Of a DNA stretch of 31,379 nt, positions 15,897-23,654 are shown piece by piece. The stretch is from positions 1 to 31,379 of the forward strand of contig CAZWUK010000017.1 of NCBI GenBank assembly GCA_964636685.1, written 5' to 3'. The stretch is from CAZWUK01 sp964636685. Lineage in GTDB: Bacteria > Bacillota > Clostridia > Christensenellales > CAG-138. Below the pieces are notes generated by a model. That model saw nothing but the letters and a program-made list of their open reading frames with translations. It was not told the DNA's origin and made no database searches. The translations under genes and the position numbers were made by a program. How positions within the stretch are numbered: the stretch's first letter is position 1; each line of letters starts with the position of its first letter.

Positions 15897-17691
15897 AATT
15901 CTTACCAAAGCACCCGTTGCAGCCCTGTCGGCAATCCTTAGTGACCGTACCGCACAGCGCCTTCTTGTATTCGTTTCTCAGATATTCCTCCGTCACCAGC
16001 ACGTCAATATGCGACCAAGGCAACGGCTGCGTCATGTCGCGCTCCTTTGTGGCGTAATCCTCCATGGTAACGCCGCACGCACAAAAAGCCTCTTCCCAAG
16101 CAGCGATTTTGAAATGCTCTGACCAGGAGTCAAACCGACACCCGCGCTGATACGCTTGTTCCAAAACATCCGCCAGCACGCGATCCCCGCGTGAAAACGC
16201 CGCCTCCAGCACGGAAAGCCGTGACGGATGGCAACGGAGCTCCGCGCCGCGAATCCCCTTCATCGCACCGGCAAGCAGCTGCTGTTTTTTTACGATCTCC
16301 TCCAGGGTATTCTGCCCAAACCACTGGAAAGCGGTCATAGGCTTTGGTACAAACGTGGAAACGCTCACCGTCAGGCGCAAGCCTTTCCCCCGCTTTTCCT
16401 TGGGAAGCTGATAAAACTGTGCGCTGACCTTTCTGGCAAGTGCCGCGATTCCGACAATATCCTCGTCCGTCTCCGTCGGCAGTCCAATCATGAAATACAG
16501 CTTGACGCCGTTCCAGCCCGCTTCAAACGCGTCGCCGGTGGCGCGGAGAATATCTTCCTCGGTGACATTTTTGTTGATTACATCGCGCAGTCTCTGCGTT
16601 CCGGCCTCCGGTGCAAAGGTCAACCCGGCCTTTCGTACCGTTTGCATGACTTTCAGATCCTCTGCCAGTACCGAATCTACGCGCAGTGACGGAAGCGACA
16701 CGGAAACCTTTTTTTCTTCCATCTCCCGTATGATCTGCGGCACCAGCGCATGAATATCGGAATAGTCGCCCGTGCTGAGGCTCAAGAGCGAGATTTCATC
16801 GTATCCCGTGCAAGCCATCATTTCATGCGCCTGCTGCATCAGCGTTTCACGCGTACGTTCACGAACGGGGCGATAAATATATCCCGCCTGGCAGAACCTG
16901 CATCCCCGAGTACAGCCGCGCATCACCTCGACAGACACACGGTCGTGAATGATATTCATGAAGGGAACGATTGGTTTCCCCATAAACGGTGTGTTTTCCA
17001 GATCCTTTACAACCCGGCGTATGACCTTGTCCGGCGCCGTCGGCTCGGTCTTTGTGACGCCGTTTTCTGTCGTCTCATAAAACGCAGGAACATATATGCC
17101 ATCGATTTTGGAAAGCCGCCTGAGGATTTCCAGCCTGTCACAGCCGGCCGCCTTTGCCGCGCGGTAAGTATCGACAAGCTCCAATATCATCTCCTCGCCG
17201 TCGCCGATCATGACCGCGTCCATAAACGGCGCGATCGGTTCCGGATTCACCGTGCATGGGCCGCCACATACGATCAGCGGCATGCTCTCGTCACGGTCGG
17301 CGGAGCGGAACGGAATACCGCAAAGCTCCAGCATCGTCAAAATGTTGGTATAGCACATTTCGTAAAGCAGCGAAAAGCCGACGATATCGAATTCACTCAG
17401 AGAGCGCCGCGTTTCCAGAGAAAAAAGAGGCTGCTTTTCCGTGCGCAGCGCCTGCTCCATGTCCGGCCATGGCGCAAAGACCCGCTCGCATGCAATATCC
17501 TCGCGCTCGTTCAGCACATGATACAAAATACGGGAACCAAGGTGGGACATCCCAATCTCATACGCATCCGGGAAACACAATGCAAAACGGAAATCCGCCT
17601 GCTCTTTTTTTATCATATTCCACTCGCCGCCGATATACCGCATGGGCTTTTCAACCATCGACAGGAGCTTGTCCATCATTTCCTGATCCAA
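15871..17691 (-). CDS. TIGR03960 family B12-binding-like/radical SAM protein
   Basis: A 606-residue protein with an N-terminal B12-binding-like Rossmann domain (about 35-220; FPDAYEIGMSHLG and VCGGPCTVNPEPIAPF). A radical SAM domain follows, whose cluster motif RGCTRGCRFCQAGY gives C260, C264 and C267. The C-terminus has a small cysteine set (CRQGCNGCFG). Members are widespread in Clostridia and their substrate is unknown. The partner is the DUF2344 protein that overlaps the 3' end. I chose TTG 17691 because GGAGG lies 8 bases upstream; an ATG 5 codons later (EMMDKL) is an alternative. The gene follows spoIVFB in the same direction with a 30-bp gap. Confidence 0.9.
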   Translation of the reverse strand: MDQEMMDKLLSMVEKPMRYIGGEWNMIKKEQADFRFALCFPDAYEIGMSHLGSRILYHVLNEREDIACERVFAPWPDMEQALRTEKQPLFSLETRRSLSEFDIVGFSLLYEMCYTNILTMLELCGIPFRSADRDESMPLIVCGGPCTVNPEPIAPFMDAVMIGDGEEMILELVDTYRAAKAAGCDRLEILRRLSKIDGIYVPAFYETTENGVTKTEPTAPDKVIRRVVKDLENTPFMGKPIVPFMNIIHDRVSVEVMRGCTRGCRFCQAGYIYRPVRERTRETLMQQAHEMMACTGYDEISLLSLSTGDYSDIHALVPQIIREMEEKKVSVSLPSLRVDSVLAEDLKVMQTVRKAGLTFAPEAGTQRLRDVINKNVTEEDILRATGDAFEAGWNGVKLYFMIGLPTETDEDIVGIAALARKVSAQFYQLPKEKRGKGLRLTVSVSTFVPKPMTAFQWFGQNTLEEIVKKQQLLAGAMKGIRGAELRCHPSRLSVLEAAFSRGDRVLADVLEQAYQRGCRFDSWSEHFKIAAWEEAFCACGVTMEDYATKERDMTQPLPWSHIDVLVTEEYLRNEYKKALCGTVTKDCRQGCNGCFGKNYATYCGIS

Positions 17692-17721
17692 GCAACATAC
17701 CTCCACAAACACCGTATTATT

Positions 17722-18615
17722 TTAGCACATCCGGCTTGCGCGGTCAAATGTGATGATTTGTGAAAGCGTACCCGACGCGCCTATGCGGGCCATGCCGCGC
17801 ATCAGCTGCCATTCGTCGATCTCTGCAAGGGTTTGCATACCGTCATCCACAACGCGCAGCACATTGTAATCATACTTTTTCAGCGTCGCCAGCGCCTCGG
17901 CAACGCGCATATTCTCATGGACGGCGATCATGAACACCGGTCGTCCTTCCCCGCGCCGGATGCGACTGTTTTTCTGAAAATACGCGGTATATGCTTCCCT
18001 CCGCGCACGTAGCAGCTCACTTATGGCGGCAATGAGCAGAAAAACGCCCATCATCGGCAGCATCAGATTGCGAATGCGCATCGAATATAGATAAACGCAT
18101 GCCGCCAACAGCAGCACTCCGAATACGATTCCCAGCACCGAAGCGACCATCGTGGCGCGCTTCTTAAGCATTCGCTGCGATAAATATGCCCGAAAGACCC
18201 GTCCTCCATCCAGCGGCAATGCCGGGAGAAAGTTCACGGCGGCCAACACAAGATTGTAGTATAGAAAAGGTGCCAGGTTCCTGCGAATCCCCGGGAAAAA
18301 ATCGCAGCACACCGCCGCTAGTCCTGCAAGCAGTATGCTAAACAACGGCCCCGCTGATGCAATGCAGACCTCCGCCTGCGGCGGCATGCTGTCGCGATCC
18401 ATATTTGCAATGCCTCCAAACGGCAAAAACGTCACCGAATAGATCGGAATGTCAAACGCCATCGCAGTCGCCACGTGCGCTGTTTCATGCAAAAGCAGCG
18501 CCAGTAAGGACATAAAAAACGCTTCCGCCTTGCCAAGCACAAACGCTGCCGCCACGACGATGAAGGTCAGCGGGTGAACCTGTATTTCGATATCGCGTAC
18601 GGTAAACAAGCGCAT
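17722..18615 (-). CDS. spoIVFB: SpoIVFB-like site-2 protease (M50)
   Basis: A 297-residue intramembrane zinc metalloprotease. The first zinc motif is HETAH (43-47) in a hydrophobic helix; the second is NFLPALPLDGGRVF with D136. The rest has about six hydrophobic segments followed by a C-terminal region (from about 220) resembling a CBS domain. SpoIVFB cleaves pro-sigma-K in the mother cell during sporulation, and the CBS domain senses ATP in the Bacillus enzyme. The neighbour SpoIVFA, 1 bp upstream, supports this role over a housekeeping M50 protease. ATG 18615 follows TGA with one base between them, so translation is coupled. The open frame runs further upstream but is unsupported. Confidence 0.9.
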   Translation of the reverse strand: MRLFTVRDIEIQVHPLTFIVVAAAFVLGKAEAFFMSLLALLLHETAHVATAMAFDIPIYSVTFLPFGGIANMDRDSMPPQAEVCIASAGPLFSILLAGLAAVCCDFFPGIRRNLAPFLYYNLVLAAVNFLPALPLDGGRVFRAYLSQRMLKKRATMVASVLGIVFGVLLLAACVYLYSMRIRNLMLPMMGVFLLIAAISELLRARREAYTAYFQKNSRIRRGEGRPVFMIAVHENMRVAEALATLKKYDYNVLRVVDDGMQTLAEIDEWQLMRGMARIGASGTLSQIITFDRASRMC

Positions 18616-18616
18616 A

Positions 18617-19321
18617 TCAGCTGAATTGTGCAATGTCGATATAGTGGGATGGATCCTGCTTTTCACCGGACTGATAGATTGCGATATAAAGCTGTCCGTC
18701 ATCGGTGAGCGTGCCGATTGCATCCATCGCGTTGAGCGGCTGCCCCTTTTCGACATTGACGTTCTCTAAATGAAAATAAACGCTTTCCAGATCGCTGCCG
18801 TGATAGATACGCACATAATTGCCGTAGGTTTCGTCAACCCCGACGGCGCGTACCTCGCCGGAAGCTGTGGTTGTCACCGTCGCTTCTGCAGCGGCATGCA
18901 GCAAAAGAAACGTGTCGTCAGAAAGCAGCTCCGCCGCAGTTGCGGGTACGGGAAGCGACCATTTTTGTTGTCCCGCAAATACGCTGGTCACATTTTCTTC
19001 CTCTACAAAGCGCAGGCGTCCCAAAACGTCATCTTCCTGTTGTCCGCTCCCAGAAGCGCCGCCCCCTTCGTTCTCCGTCTCCGCCGATACCACGCTGCCG
19101 GGTTCAGATGCGATATTCGCTTTTACAAAGGTGCGCTCTATCAGGATCGCGGCGGCAAACACAAGCAAGCAAAGACCGATTTTTGCCCCCATACTGCTGG
19201 TATATACAACGCGCTTTCTCCCGCGCCGTATCGGCATGGGAATGCGCGCCGGCTTGATCGGATGATCGTCCTGCGGATCGGATGCGGAAAACGGCGTCAA
19301 TTCAAGCTTATCTATACTCAT
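18617..19321 (-). CDS. spoIVFA: SpoIVFA-like regulator of SpoIVFB
   Basis: A 234-residue single-pass membrane protein: cytoplasmic N-terminus rich in Arg and Pro, a helix at about 45-62 and an extracytoplasmic part. The C-terminal 100 residues have the LytM/M23 fold pattern (ASGEVRAVGVDETYGNYVRIYH, VYFHLENVNVEKGQPL), but the HxxxD and HxH zinc ligands are missing (LYIAIY replaces HxH), as in SpoIVFA. It holds and regulates SpoIVFB in the forespore outer membrane. ATG 19321 has AGGAGG 7 bases upstream, but this site lies inside a strong hairpin. It precedes spoIVFB by 1 bp, so the pair is co-translated. Confidence 0.85.
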   Translation of the reverse strand: MSIDKLELTPFSASDPQDDHPIKPARIPMPIRRGRKRVVYTSSMGAKIGLCLLVFAAAILIERTFVKANIASEPGSVVSAETENEGGGASGSGQQEDDVLGRLRFVEEENVTSVFAGQQKWSLPVPATAAELLSDDTFLLLHAAAEATVTTTASGEVRAVGVDETYGNYVRIYHGSDLESVYFHLENVNVEKGQPLNAMDAIGTLTDDGQLYIAIYQSGEKQDPSHYIDIAQFS

Positions 19322-19325
19322 AAAA

Positions 19326-19360
19326 CAGCCTCCTGCAGCAGTCTATGCCGCAAGAGGCTG
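19326..19360 (-). promoter_or_regulatory. Hairpin that sequesters the spoIVFA ribosome-binding site
   Basis: On the minus strand, CAGCCTCTTGCGGC (19360-19347) pairs with GCTGCAGGAGGCTG (19339-19326), 14 bp with two G-U pairs and a 7-nt loop. The AGGAGG that would bind the ribosome is at 19334-19329, inside the 3' arm. TTTT follows, so it might also act as an attenuator. Confidence 0.6.
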
Positions 19361-19378
19361 TCGCTATGCGAAAAAGTA

Positions 19379-20410
19379 TCAACCGCGCATGGTCCCAATT
19401 CCCGCTTCCTGAAACATGTCGTAGGGATTGATGTAGGTGTTCTCCGGGGAAACCACGGTAAGATGCAGATGATACCCCGCGCTGTTGCCAGTGGAGCCGA
19501 CTCGCCCGATCACATCGCCCTGCTTCACCGGATCGCCCTCCGATACAAAGGCGCTCTCTTCGTACATATGATAATAATGATACTCAAATCCAAGCGGATC
19601 CCGTATCACGACATAGTATCCGGGAATGGGCAGATAGCCCACATACAGTACGACGCCGTCCGTACAGGAAAGAATTTCGGTTTTTGCCGAACGAATGATA
19701 TCCGTTCCCGTATGGCGCCGCGTATTTGCGGATCTGCCAGCGTACCAGCCGTCCTTGATCGTTCCGCCGGGCACCGGATGAATCAGCGCCTGCAGATAAC
19801 CATCCGGAAACACGTACGGTTCGTAATACTTTGTAATTCCCGTGTCGTCATATACCGTATTGAGATAATCCAGTGTAAACTTGGCGTCCATCAGCTGCGT
19901 TCTCGTTCCGCCTGCGGCCATTTGATCGATCCCGGGGGCGTTGACAACAAGAGTCGCCGTGTTTTCTGCAATACGCACCGTAACAAGCAGGGTATCTGCA
20001 ATTTGCTTTGGAACGCCTTCTATGCCGAACGTGCGGCAAACCGCGGCGACCTGCTGCCACGTCAGCGTCTCCAGCGCACACGTCACCTGCGGGGCCGGAT
20101 AACCGGCGCTTTCGATTTGCTTTGCGGCTTTAGCAGACCCGTCCTGCACCGCTGAGCGAATGCGCTCCGTCAGCTCGGAAAACACGCCGGCATGGGCGGC
20201 AAGATCGCTGTAAAGCGACATTTCGCAATTCGAAAGCGCCTGTGCGCAGGAAGCCGCGTCCACAGTCAGCACCGTTTGATGCAGCAACAATTCCGCGGCG
20301 GCTTGCACATCGACAGCAGCGGTTTCTGCATGCCCTGCTTTTAGGGGCGTCTGCGCAAAGAAAAGCGCGCCCGCAAGAACAAGGCAGGCAATGCCGCCGT
20401 TTCGTTTCAT
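19379..20410 (-). CDS. Secreted M23 (LytM-like) peptidase
   Basis: A 343-residue exported protein. Residues 1-28 form a signal peptide (KRNGG, then a hydrophobic run ending near AGHAET). The C-terminal LytM domain (about 225-335) keeps all zinc ligands: H233 and D237 in HTGTD and H314/H316 in HLH, so it is probably an active peptidoglycan endopeptidase, unlike its neighbour SpoIVFA. The central part has no family I can name. ATG 20410 overlaps the stop of the L,D-transpeptidase gene as ATGA, so the two are coupled. The gene precedes spoIVFA with a 57-bp gap that includes the hairpin. Position suggests a sporulation role, perhaps comparable to other mother-cell M23 factors, but that is inference. 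Confidence 0.88.
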   Translation of the reverse strand: MKRNGGIACLVLAGALFFAQTPLKAGHAETAAVDVQAAAELLLHQTVLTVDAASCAQALSNCEMSLYSDLAAHAGVFSELTERIRSAVQDGSAKAAKQIESAGYPAPQVTCALETLTWQQVAAVCRTFGIEGVPKQIADTLLVTVRIAENTATLVVNAPGIDQMAAGGTRTQLMDAKFTLDYLNTVYDDTGITKYYEPYVFPDGYLQALIHPVPGGTIKDGWYAGRSANTRRHTGTDIIRSAKTEILSCTDGVVLYVGYLPIPGYYVVIRDPLGFEYHYYHMYEESAFVSEGDPVKQGDVIGRVGSTGNSAGYHLHLTVVSPENTYINPYDMFQEAGIGTMRG

Positions 20411-21474
20411 CCGATCACCAGGGAACCGTCCGTTCCCCCGCTACCGGTACCACCGCCGCCTGTCCCCGGCGTCGTAGTCGATCCGCCGTCCGTGGTCGTT
20501 CCATCCAACGATCCATCGGTGGAATCGTCTCCGTCGCCAAGATCCGGCTTGCGCGGCGCCATGTATTTAAACTCCAACACATGCTCCACGCCGTCGATGG
20601 TCCAATTGTCCGTCCACGGCGTCTCGCCTGCCTTCAAGCGAACGCCGCTTTTGGAGGCAGGCAGAATCAGCTGTGCGCGAATCGCCGCTGTAACCGCATC
20701 GTCCTTGCTTCCGTCGCGGATCTCGCAGGTCGTGCCATAGCCAATGTTATACCAGATCCATCTGGAATCCGGCACCGTCAGGCGAATGCACGCATGCGAC
20801 GCCTTTGTTCCGAGATCATCATAAGACTCCTTGATAAGCGTGGAAAGATCCCGCGCCTTATCATACAGAATCGAATGGAAATAAGTTCGGCTATGAATCA
20901 GCGTCAGGTACTGCGCCGCCTCCAGATTAACAAACTGGTAGAAACGTTCCTTGGCCGGCTCAATTGCCCAGATACCACTCGTTGTATCGTGTCCGTATTC
21001 TCTGTTCGGGTTTCCGGAGGAACACAGCATATACCGCACCGGCTGATCGTAATCGGGCTTGCCGAATTTCGATCCGTCGTCAATACGCTTGTAAACAAGA
21101 ACCAGCTGCCACTGCTTATCAACGATAATATAGTAGGTTTTGGGATCCGGATAGCCCGCCGCGAGCAGTTCCTTTCCGTTTTTGCTCATATCATCGGTAC
21201 TGCCTACCAGTTCTTCATAGGTCATATCGACGGTGGGTGCATAATAGGAAAACGGCACAGGCGTCGGCCCGGGGGTCGGCGTTGCCTCCGGCGTGCTCGG
21301 CACGACGGTCGGCGTCGGATCAGCAATATCCAACGATACGATCTGCGGTTTCTCCGGTTCCGGAGTGATGGACGGTTCTGCTGTGACGGCCTCTCCTTGG
21401 CATCCGCCGGCTACTGACAGTACTGTCGCCAGCATGAAAATCAACAGCAGCGGCATCCATTTTAATCGAGTCAT
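20407..21474 (-). CDS. L,D-transpeptidase (YkuD) lipoprotein
   Basis: A 355-residue exported protein. The N-terminus has a lipoprotein-like signal ending in AGGC (C25), then a Thr/Pro-rich linker (about 50-75). The YkuD catalytic domain (about 110-260) contains SHACIRL (226-232), with C229 as nucleophile and H227 nearby; Ala replaces the usual Gly. An upstream histidine (H200 in YFHSILY) fits the conserved segment. YkuD enzymes make 3-3 cross-links or anchor proteins to peptidoglycan. The C-terminus is Gly/Thr/Ser-rich (about 315-350). ATG 21474 has AAAGGA 6 bases upstream. It is the first gene of the run that leads to spoIVFA/B. Confidence 0.9.
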   Translation of the reverse strand: MTRLKWMPLLLIFMLATVLSVAGGCQGEAVTAEPSITPEPEKPQIVSLDIADPTPTVVPSTPEATPTPGPTPVPFSYYAPTVDMTYEELVGSTDDMSKNGKELLAAGYPDPKTYYIIVDKQWQLVLVYKRIDDGSKFGKPDYDQPVRYMLCSSGNPNREYGHDTTSGIWAIEPAKERFYQFVNLEAAQYLTLIHSRTYFHSILYDKARDLSTLIKESYDDLGTKASHACIRLTVPDSRWIWYNIGYGTTCEIRDGSKDDAVTAAIRAQLILPASKSGVRLKAGETPWTDNWTIDGVEHVLEFKYMAPRKPDLGDGDDSTDGSLDGTTTDGGSTTTPGTGGGGTGSGGTDGSLVIG

Positions 21475-21524
21475 TACGATTCCTTTCTAACAACGCGCAA
21501 AGCGCAGACTGACATACATTGCGT

Positions 21525-21533
21525 ATTGTAACA
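21525..21533 (-). promoter_or_regulatory. Extended -10 promoter of the L,D-transpeptidase operon
   Basis: On the minus strand, TGTTACAAT (extended -10, TACAAT at 21530-21525) lies about 50 bp upstream of the ATG. No good sigma-A -35 is seen. Since the operon includes spoIVF genes, a sporulation sigma factor is possible, but I could not match its -35. Confidence 0.4.
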
Positions 21534-21583
21534 TAAAAGATCGAAAAAAATGCGGCTGCTGCGAAATTTCACAAATTTTACGC

Positions 21584-21616
21584 AAACAAACAGCGTACGA
21601 AGCGGATCGTACGCTG
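21584..21616 (-). terminator. Rho-independent terminator of the degenerate GGDEF gene
   Basis: CAGCGTACGA (minus strand, 21616-21607) and TCGTACGCTG (21600-21591) form a perfect 10-bp stem with a 6-nt loop, followed by TTTGTTT. It begins 23 bp after the stop codon. Confidence 0.8.
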
Positions 21617-21639
21617 CTGTATTGCCGGATAAACGGCGC

Positions 21640-22722
21640 TCAGGCTTCGACAATCACAAATTCAGCGTCGCAAGCCCCCAACGAGCAAAGCAGCGCCTTT
21701 TGCGCCTGTTCCAGCGCGTCCTCAAATGTGATCGGTATATTGCTGATGTAGACAGCGCCTATGTTTGCATCCAGCGACAGCTCCCGGTTCTCCGCGAAAA
21801 TTTCACCGATCAGCCGATGCAGCTCGGCGGACTTCTTTTCCATGGCGTCCGCATTGCGAACGTCCTTCATCAAAATCAAGAACGTGGCGTCCGATCGGAA
21901 CCCAACGATATCCCCTTCCCGAAATATCATCGTTATGCGTTTGCCGATTAAATCGACGGTTTGCTTGGCCTGCGCCTCGCCAAGCAGCGCGCATAGTGTT
22001 TCATACGCTTGGATTCGCATCAAAAACAGCGCGCATTGCTGTTGGTTCATCCTTGCTGAGAAAAACAGGCGGCAACGGCGCTCCGCTTCTCCCCAGATCA
22101 GCGCGTCGCTCCGCTGTGCGTTCTCTGCTTTCTCCATGCCATACAGCACATGCGCCATTTGCGTGGAAGTTCGGCTGCGTAAAAACGAAAAGGCGATTCC
22201 CAGTCCGCCGGAGCAAACGACGCCGACGACGTCGGTGCGCAAAACGGTCGGAAAATCGTGTTTGAATATAGCGGCGGCAACGCACGAAATCGCCGCGCCG
22301 CAGGCAATCAGGGAACAGGGCAGCACGGGGTAGCCGGAATACAGCAATGGAGCCGCAATCAAAACAAGATAGATTATTTTTGCGGGTTGCGCCGGCGTCA
22401 TAACGGCGTCAACCGATATGGCGAGCAGAGCGGAAATGCAGAAATAGCCGCTCCATGCCGCCGATGCAAAACGTTTCTTTTCCGGAAGCAGCAAGTAAAC
22501 GAGCAAAGTGCCAACGCTGTACAGAGCAACGCCGATCCAGAGAAAACCGACGGATTGAAAAGAAGCGTCCGCCACCCCCATCAGAACCGCCGCTAAAAAT
22601 ACCGCGGCTCCAGTCGCCGGGTATGCTATTCGAAGCATTTTCTCATTCAACGTTTGAAATAAACCGATATTCCTTCGGAAAAATTCCCGGTCGAATACGC
22701 CGGAGCTATTTTTAGTTTGCAT
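21640..22722 (-). CDS. Membrane protein with a degenerate GGDEF domain
   Basis: A 360-residue protein. Residues about 30-185 hold five or six hydrophobic helices. Residues about 225-355 align with the GGDEF (diguanylate cyclase) fold: ALFLMRIQAYETL, then GKRITMIFREGDIVGFRSDATFLILM, then SLDANIGAVYIS. The signature GGDEF is replaced by RSDAT (276-280), so cyclic-di-GMP synthesis is unlikely. Such degenerate domains may bind nucleotide, act as receptors, or be scaffolds. The start at 22722 has a G-rich sequence (GGGGGG) 4 bases upstream. It is a single gene with a promoter and a strong terminator. Confidence 0.8.
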   Translation of the reverse strand: MQTKNSSGVFDREFFRRNIGLFQTLNEKMLRIAYPATGAAVFLAAVLMGVADASFQSVGFLWIGVALYSVGTLLVYLLLPEKKRFASAAWSGYFCISALLAISVDAVMTPAQPAKIIYLVLIAAPLLYSGYPVLPCSLIACGAAISCVAAAIFKHDFPTVLRTDVVGVVCSGGLGIAFSFLRSRTSTQMAHVLYGMEKAENAQRSDALIWGEAERRCRLFFSARMNQQQCALFLMRIQAYETLCALLGEAQAKQTVDLIGKRITMIFREGDIVGFRSDATFLILMKDVRNADAMEKKSAELHRLIGEIFAENRELSLDANIGAVYISNIPITFEDALEQAQKALLCSLGACDAEFVIVEA

Positions 22723-22784
22723 GTTTCCCCCCAGAAAAATGCGCTGATACCGTTAGCCTCTCCTGCTGCATCGCATTATTGATT

Positions 22785-22814
22785 ATCATAGCATGAAAAA
22801 ACGCGCTGCTGCAA
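22785..22814 (-). promoter_or_regulatory. Promoter of the degenerate GGDEF gene
   Basis: On the minus strand, TTGCAG (22814-22809), an 18-nt spacer and TATGAT (22790-22785), about 60 bp upstream of the start. The match is moderate. Confidence 0.45.
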
Positions 22815-22870
22815 TCTCGTTTCCGACTGCCGTCCCGCTTTTTATCAAGCCAATTGTGAATTTTTAGTGT

Positions 22871-23587
22871 TTACTGCTTAATCGCCGGCTTTCTCTTGCA
22901 AAACCATCGATAAACCAGCACGCCGATCCCACTGACAAGAAGCGTTGCGGCAAAAACGATCGCCGCAAACCACAGGTTGTTAACGCCCAGTGCATTTCCT
23001 CCGACCGTAGAGGTAACAACCGATGGAATTCGCGCCATAAAGGAAATCACGAGCCAGGTGGTAAGCTTCATATTTGTCAAACCGACGAAATACGTCATGA
23101 CGTCTTTGGGCGTCCCGGGAATGAAAAACAGCAAAAACACCGTCCACCCAAGCCGCTTTTCGTCTTTTAAAAAGCGAATTTCGTCAAACTTCTCCATCGG
23201 GTAAATCAATTCAACCAGTCTTCTACCATATTTTCGAACGGAAAGGAATACAATCAGTCCGCCGAGCGCAGTACCGATCAAGCACAGAAGCGTGCCCTCC
23301 CACGCGCCGAACGCATACCCTGCCGCAATCTCCAGCGGCTCTCCCGGGATAAACGCCGCGATGATCTGGAACACCATCATGCCGACAAACGCAATGCGCG
23401 ACCAGACGCCGCGTTGATCGACCCAAGCCCGAATTCTACTTGGATCCTTCAGCAGCGCCAGCATCGGTTTCCCGGCGACAAAGCAGATAGCAACCATTGC
23501 GATCAACAACAATACCAAGATGCAGATTGCCCGTATTCGTTTTCTCTTTTGTTCCGAATCTAAATTTTTAAGCAGCGTTTGCTCCAT
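22871..23587 (-). CDS. TVP38/TMEM64 (VTT domain) membrane protein
   Basis: A 238-residue membrane protein with about six hydrophobic helices. The VTT-domain signature is clear: FIPGEPLEIAAGYAFGAWEG, then LGGLIVFLSVRKYGRR (about 87-130) and FFIPGTPKDVMTYFVGLT (about 156-173). The family has been linked to lipid scrambling or undecaprenyl-phosphate transport, though many members are untested. I chose ATG 23587 because AGAGG lies 6 bases upstream; the open frame extends much further upstream into the maturase gene but codes nothing recognisable. It is the last of four same-strand genes after the sulfatase maturase, with a 67-bp gap, so co-transcription is likely but not certain. Confidence 0.88.
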   Translation of the reverse strand: MEQTLLKNLDSEQKRKRIRAICILVLLLIAMVAICFVAGKPMLALLKDPSRIRAWVDQRGVWSRIAFVGMMVFQIIAAFIPGEPLEIAAGYAFGAWEGTLLCLIGTALGGLIVFLSVRKYGRRLVELIYPMEKFDEIRFLKDEKRLGWTVFLLFFIPGTPKDVMTYFVGLTNMKLTTWLVISFMARIPSVVTSTVGGNALGVNNLWFAAIVFAATLLVSGIGVLVYRWFCKRKPAIKQ

Positions 23588-23654
23588 GTGCGACCTCTTC
23601 TTTTCGTATGCCAATAGCATATCATCCAAAAAGAAAGATAGATGTAACAAGAGA

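Noticed and set aside
16750..17763. Open frame of 337 codons on the plus strand opposite the TIGR03960 gene
   Set aside because: It is antisense to a protein with clear radical SAM motifs and has no domain of its own.
18617..19321. SpoIVFA read as an active M23 peptidase
   Set aside because: The HxxxD and HxH ligands are missing, while the neighbouring gene has them.
18770..20155. Long open frame of 461 codons on the plus strand across the spoIVFA-M23 region
   Set aside because: It is antisense to strongly identified genes and has no recognisable protein family and no good start site. GC-rich codon use leaves long open frames on the opposite strand.
20242..21417. Open frame of 391 codons on the plus strand opposite the L,D-transpeptidase and M23 genes
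   Set aside because: It is rich in Arg and His as expected for a shadow frame, and lacks motifs and a ribosome-binding site.
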